A DNA stretch of 49,262 bases, taken from positions 1 to 49,262 of the forward strand of contig CAZPHH010000031.1 in the NCBI GenBank assembly GCA_964586145.1, given 5' to 3'. This DNA is from JAFGJQ01 sp964586145. GTDB taxonomy: Bacteria; Planctomycetota; Phycisphaerae; UBA1845. Below the pieces are notes generated by a model, which had not been told where the DNA came from, made no database searches, and saw only the letters and a list, made by a program, of their open reading frames with translations. A program made the translations under genes and the position numbers. Below are positions 45,119 through 49,262 of this stretch, in pieces. The number at the start of each line of letters is the position of its first letter. Position 1 is the stretch's first letter.

Positions 45119-46417
45119 TCATTCGCGGATGGCGTCCCAGACCTTCGCGTACAGTTCCTTTTCCTCGCCCGGCTTCGTCAGGCGTTCGTAGACCAGGTCT
45201 CGCAGGCGTCTGCTTGCCTTTTGTCCCAGCGCAGACACGGCCTCCGCCCATTTCTCCCTCTCTTTTCTTGAGAGATCCATCTCGGCACAGGCGGCGAGGC
45301 ATCTGTCGACGAGATCGACAATTGCGAGGCGGGCCTGCGTGGGCGTCCTGTCCTGCCGAAGCAGACGGCGCATGCCGAAGAAGAACAGGGTCCGCATCCC
45401 TTCGTTGACCTGCCCGTCCTTCCAGTCTGCCAGTGCGAGTTGCTCGATCTCGCTGAACGTCTTCGCGATCTTCTCGACGTCGTCTTCCCTTCCTCTCTCC
45501 AGTTGTTTGAGCCGGGTGAGTATCTGCCGACGCGCCTCTTCTGGAGAGAGGCTCACCCACGCTTTCCCCACCAAGATTTGAACCGGGACGTCGCCGGCCC
45601 CCCACGACGGGTGAAATGTTTGCATCTCACGCCACTCCTGGAGCGATTGGGAGAGTCTCTCGTCGTATTCGAAGGCGTCTTCCCAGAGATGAAGCTCGTT
45701 TGCCCATTGGACGGCTTCCGATTTGATGCTCTCGACCAGCCGCTCGGTTTCCGCATCACCGGGCGGGGAAACGCGAAGGAGCATGGCCCCCCGCTCGGCC
45801 ATCCAGTACGGACTGACTGCCCGTCCGCCGTTTCCATGGTGCCGGAGCTGGGCATTGTAGTACTGAAGCAATCCCTCTCTCAGCACGCGGACCGTCTCGG
45901 CAGACAGGTCCTCTTCCGAAGTCGCGGCTTCGATGTGGTCCAGTATCATGTCGCCCCAGGCCCTGTTGATCCCGGTGTCTTCCCAGTCACGGGAATAGAG
46001 CTCATTCAGACGCCTCGCGTCTTCCGTGGTTGCAAGTGGCGGCCAGGCGCTCACCTCTGCCAGCATGCGGTCAAGCACCGGGTCCAGCTCGACGGGCCCC
46101 ATCCCCAGATCCTGAATCTGGCCTGCCAGGTGATCCACTCGAGGCTGAAGCGCGTCCACGAGTCTTACATTCTGCGCCCATTGACGTTGAAGCTGCCGTC
46201 GAAGCTGCAAATCCTGCGTCTCGGCCACCTTCGCCGCAAGCGCCTCGCCGAGCCGTCTCGCCGCTTCAAGCTCTTCCTCCAGCGGCTGAAGCTGGAGTTC
46301 CATCTGCTCCATCTCTTCCAGAAGTCTGGCGGCTTCCTCTCCGGTGTACAGTCTCGTGGCTGCCATCGGGATGTCCGTCGGAACGCCCAACAGAAAGGCC
46401 AATGCGAACGCGCTCAT
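45119..46417 (-). CDS. Secreted helical/coiled-coil protein of unknown function
   Basis: I do not recognise this 432-residue protein. The first 19 residues (MSAFALAFLLGVPTDIPMAA) can serve as a signal peptide. Residues about 25-90 are strongly coiled-coil (GEEAARLLEEMEQMELQLQP, LEEELEAARRLGEALAAKVA), and the rest is helical with many charged residues (LTRLKQLERGREDDVEKIAK). No catalytic motif is visible. AAGGGGG lies about 10 bases before the ATG at 46417. The frame is open to 46861, but that extension lacks a start context. It lies 159 bases upstream of the Cys-rich gene on the same strand, with the sigma-54-like site between. Confidence 0.65.
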   Translation of the reverse strand: MSAFALAFLLGVPTDIPMAATRLYTGEEAARLLEEMEQMELQLQPLEEELEAARRLGEALAAKVAETQDLQLRRQLQRQWAQNVRLVDALQPRVDHLAGQIQDLGMGPVELDPVLDRMLAEVSAWPPLATTEDARRLNELYSRDWEDTGINRAWGDMILDHIEAATSEEDLSAETVRVLREGLLQYYNAQLRHHGNGGRAVSPYWMAERGAMLLRVSPPGDAETERLVESIKSEAVQWANELHLWEDAFEYDERLSQSLQEWREMQTFHPSWGAGDVPVQILVGKAWVSLSPEEARRQILTRLKQLERGREDDVEKIAKTFSEIEQLALADWKDGQVNEGMRTLFFFGMRRLLRQDRTPTQARLAIVDLVDRCLAACAEMDLSRKEREKWAEAVSALGQKASRRLRDLVYERLTKPGEEKELYAKVWDAIRE

Positions 46418-47389
46418 GATTCTGGCCCCCTTTCGATCCGAAGCGGCGTCCGATCGCTGTCGTGAGGTCAGTGGGGACAGGCCGGGCGGCGAACACGCCG
46501 CGTTCGAACGCCGGGTGAAACAAGTTTGCAGGTTCCGCGCCCATTCATACCGAAAAACCGGGATTCCTGAACGAAATTCAAGCCACGCCCACCCGCGAGG
46601 CGGGGAGCGTTTGCCGGGGAGGGTCTGCCGGCGGTGCCGGATGGAAGCGGCGCGCGTCTCGCGCGACAGTTGTTGCCTTGAGGTGTCAAGGCGCAAGCCT
46701 CCAACGCGATGCGCGAGTTCCCGAATCCCGACGGTTTCCGAGCCTATCTCGCGAAGGGCAGCGGGATGTGGATGTGGCCCCCTTCGATCTTCCCCGCAAA
46801 CCGTCGTCTCCAATGCCAGATAATGACGCTGGAGCATATTCGAGCTGTTCCACGAAGTCAAGAATCATCTGGTTTGAAGCCGGCACGACCGCGTTGTCGT
46901 GCGCCGGCAAGAATGAGACATTCCCTATATATCCCCGTTGCTCGCGGAGTATCGTTGGTGGGCAAGACGCTTGGGGCGAACAGTGGCACTTGACACGTGC
47001 GAACCAGGGGGTCAGCGTCGGTCCCTGCCTTTTGATGTGCGTATCTACTTCACCGACGAGCGCCCCACGATGCGCACCAGGAGGATGGGCGACATGTCGC
47101 AGGTCTCGTGAAACCGGCGTCGAGCCGTCGAGGGCGCGGGCGGTCCGCGGCCCGAGGGGGCGCAATCCCGGGCCGTTTCGGCAAGCCGGGCCATGCCTGC
47201 AATTCCTGCCTCACGGGGCCGGCAGTGCCCCGGCTTGCGGGCGGATTTTCCGGAAGAATCAACTCTTTTGGCACCCCTGGGTTACGGTTGCCCTTCGTTT
47301 TGGGAGGGCGGTTTGCTAGGATGGAAGGGTCCGGGAGAATCCGGGTTCTCGTCCTCTGCGCTGGATTTTCGTAAGGGGCGTTGCCAGTC
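46418..47389. other. Large divergent intergenic region, no gene supported
   Basis: This is nearly 1 kb between the minus-strand helical protein and the plus-strand subtilase. It is less GC-rich than its flanks around 46800-47000. Short protein-like stretches occur on the minus strand near 46770-46900 (ILDFVEQLEYAPA and, in another frame, GGHIHIPLPFAR), which may be a decayed gene, but no frame is intact. A TTGACA at 46988-46993 lacks a -10. Confidence 0.4.
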
Positions 47390-49262
47390 ATGCAAGTAAG
47401 CAAACTGTTCGCGTTGTTCTGTGTCGGTGTCTGCGGGTTGGGTCTGACTCCGGCGGGAGTGGGCGCATCGGAGGCCGTCCAGGCCGACGTGGCGCCCCCG
47501 CCCGAGGCGAAAGTGCACCCGCTGCTTCGGCAGATGGCGGCCGAATCGGCGGAGCCGGCCAAAACCTGGGTTTTTTTTGCGGATAAGGGGCTGGCGAGCC
47601 CGGCGGAGACAGACGCGGCCGTTCGGAGCGTGGCAGCCAGCTACAATCCGCGGGCGATCCAACGCCGCTTGATGCGGGGCGAGCACGCCCGGCGGGGCCA
47701 GCCGGTCTTCGGCGAATGGGACCTGCCGGTTTGTGCGGCCTATGCGGACGCGGTGGCGGCCACCGGGGCCAAGGTGCATGTGCGCAGCAAATGGGTCAAC
47801 GCGGTGAGCGTGTGGGCCACGCCAGCGCAGATCGACGAAATCGCCAAGCTGCCGTTTGTGGTCAAGATGCAGCCGGTGGCGCGGCGGGCCCGGATCGACC
47901 TGCCGGAGCCGCCGCAGCCGGCGGACGTTCCGGAGGCCGGCAAGGAGCCGGACCGGGACGGAGCGTCCATCAACTACGGCCAGTCGCAGGCGCAGCTTGC
48001 GCAGATCAACCTGATTGCGCTGCACGATGCGGGGTACACGGGTCAGGGGGTGGTCATCGGCATTCTGGACACGGGTTTTGAGCGGACGCACGTGGCGTTC
48101 AACAACCCGGCCAAGCCGGTGAACGTGATTGCGGAGTACGACTTCGTGGACAATGACCCCGTCACCTCCAAGGAGACGGGCGACCCGTACTCCCAGCACG
48201 AGCACGGCACGATGATTCTGGGCTGCATCGCATCATACCAGCCGGGTTCGCTGGTGGGCGGCGCGTTTGACGCCTCGTTCGTTCTCGCCAAGACGGAGGA
48301 CACGACGGGCGAGTACCCGGCGGAGGAGGACAACTTCGTCGCGGGGCTGGAGTTCATCGAGTTCCACGGCGCGGACATGAGCACGGCGTCGCTCGGGTAT
48401 ATCGACTGGTACACGCAGGCCCAGTTGGACGGGCTGACCGCGGTGACGACGATCGCGGTCAACACGCACACCGCCCTGGGCGTGCATCACTGCAACGCGG
48501 TGGGCAACGAGTATCACGATGCAAACCCGGCGACCTCCAGCCTGATCGCCCCGGCGGACGCGTTCCAGGTGATCGCGTGCGGAGCGGTGACGAGTTCCGG
48601 CTCGATCGCGTCGTTCAGCTCGGACGGGCCGACGGCGGACGGGCGAATCAAGCCGGAGGTGCTGGCTTTGGGTTCGGGGACCAGCACGGTGAGTGCGTTT
48701 TCGACCACGGGGTATACGACGGCCAGCGGCACGTCGCTGTCCACGCCGCTGGTGGCGAGTGCCGTGGCGTGCCTGATCCAGGCCCGACCGTACTGGACGG
48801 TGGACCGGATGCGGGAGCGGCTGTTTGAGACCGCCTCGGACTTCGTGGCGAACGGGCAGCCGGACCCGCTGTTTGTGCGCGGGTACGGGATCGTCGATAC
48901 GTTTGCCGCGTATGACGTCTGTTCGGATGCGGGGGTCGTGGTGCTGGATTCAAACGTGTATGCGTGTGACGGCACCCTCCACATCCTGGTGAATGACTGT
49001 GGGCTGAACACCGACGACAACGTGGTGGAGACGGTGACGGTCACGGTGACGTCGGACAGCGAGCCGCTGGGCGAGACCGTCCTGCTTACGGAGACGGACC
49101 CGGCCGCGGCGGAGTTTACGGGCGAGATCACCCTGTCCACAACGGACGCGCCCGGCGTGCTGTGGGTGGAGCACGGCGACCTGGTGACGGTGACGTACAT
49201 CGATGCGGACGACGGCGCCGGCGGCGTGAACGTGCCGGTGACGGCGCCCGCGGCGGTGGACT
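47390..49262 (+). CDS. S8 family (subtilisin-like) secreted serine protease, C-terminus beyond the window
   Basis: About 624 codons are present before the window ends. A signal peptide (LFALFCVGVCGLGLTPAGVG, A) precedes a propeptide-like region (KTWVFFADKG, VNAVSVWATPAQIDEIAKLP). The catalytic triad is complete: D227 (GILDTGFERTH), H272 (HEHGTMILG) and S449 (SGTSLSTPLVA). The oxyanion Asn lies in NAVGNEYH. After the protease domain a beta-rich extension begins (VYACDGTLHILVNDCGLNTD, VTVTVTSDSEPLG), as in large surface-associated subtilases. AAGGGG lies 11 bases before the ATG. Eight consecutive T at 47571-47578 read in frame as V-F-F and cause no shift. Confidence 0.92.
   Translation, partial: MQVSKLFALFCVGVCGLGLTPAGVGASEAVQADVAPPPEAKVHPLLRQMAAESAEPAKTWVFFADKGLASPAETDAAVRSVAASYNPRAIQRRLMRGEHARRGQPVFGEWDLPVCAAYADAVAATGAKVHVRSKWVNAVSVWATPAQIDEIAKLPFVVKMQPVARRARIDLPEPPQPADVPEAGKEPDRDGASINYGQSQAQLAQINLIALHDAGYTGQGVVIGILDTGFERTHVAFNNPAKPVNVIAEYDFVDNDPVTSKETGDPYSQHEHGTMILGCIASYQPGSLVGGAFDASFVLAKTEDTTGEYPAEEDNFVAGLEFIEFHGADMSTASLGYIDWYTQAQLDGLTAVTTIAVNTHTALGVHHCNAVGNEYHDANPATSSLIAPADAFQVIACGAVTSSGSIASFSSDGPTADGRIKPEVLALGSGTSTVSAFSTTGYTTASGTSLSTPLVASAVACLIQARPYWTVDRMRERLFETASDFVANGQPDPLFVRGYGIVDTFAAYDVCSDAGVVVLDSNVYACDGTLHILVNDCGLNTDDNVVETVTVTVTSDSEPLGETVLLTETDPAAAEFTGEITLSTTDAPGVLWVEHGDLVTVTYIDADDGAGGVNVPVTAPAAVD

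Noticed and set aside
46686..47165. Minus-strand frame of 159 codons in the large intergenic region
   Set aside because: Protein-like stretches are short and lie in different frames, so at best this is a decayed gene. No start or family could be identified.
47571..47578. Run of eight T in the subtilase gene as a possible frameshift
   Set aside because: The frame continues intact on both sides and reaches all catalytic residues, so the run is read normally as V-F-F.

Overview
The window looks like a scaffold from a Planctomycetota genome, probably Phycisphaerae-like and probably metagenome-derived. That placement is inference. It rests on high GC throughout, two PEP-CTERM proteins, a dockerin-tailed Gly-rich protein, large secreted beta-helix and metzincin-type proteins, two DUF4139-type proteins, a glutaminyl-tRNA synthetase, and a 100-N scaffold gap. 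I saw no rRNA, tRNA, CRISPR array, integrase or insertion sequence.

Layout. 1-7750 (minus strand): a truncated beta-helix repeat protein and two tandem secreted zinc metalloproteases. 8357-15476 (plus): a radical SAM protein, a family 2 glycoside hydrolase split by the N gap, and a three-module Gly-rich/Ig-like/dockerin protein. 15686-20056: ldhA (plus) facing glnS-pepD (minus). 20275-30291: two PEP-CTERM genes whose promoters and leaders resemble each other, with a methyltransferase, two paralogous DUF4139-type proteins, an HDOD protein with a degenerate receiver domain, and an S41 protease between them. 30443-39734 (minus): a six-gene heavy-metal module, TolC-type outer-membrane protein, adaptor, RND pump, ECF sigma factor, zinc-finger anti-sigma factor and Cys-rich periplasmic sensor. 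40109-46417: a DUF5009-type membrane protein, a BaiN/HI0933-type flavoprotein, a CsgG/LpoB-like lipoprotein, a small secreted 8-Cys protein behind a sigma-54-like promoter, and a secreted helical protein. 47390 to the end (plus): a subtilisin-family protease running off the window.

How the genes work together. The metal module is the clearest system. Its first three genes overlap by 4 and 8 bases. The regulators follow in the order sigma, anti-sigma, sensor, which recalls the Cnr system of Cupriavidus fused to a Cus-type exporter. The adaptor carries three heavy-metal-binding (HMBD-like) motifs and a YHS-like tail, and the pump has about 200 extra residues with extra predicted membrane helices.

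The most novel signal is regulatory. Both PEP-CTERM genes have a sigma-70-like promoter with an 18-base spacer, a TCGTGGG element near the predicted start, an 18-base purine motif (16 of 18 identical) 30-50 bases further on, and an upstream segment able to pair with the ribosome binding site. In one of them an intrinsic-terminator-like hairpin sits inside the leader. Two families of dispersed palindromic repeats are also present. All calls are by eye from sequence; no searches or folding programs were run.
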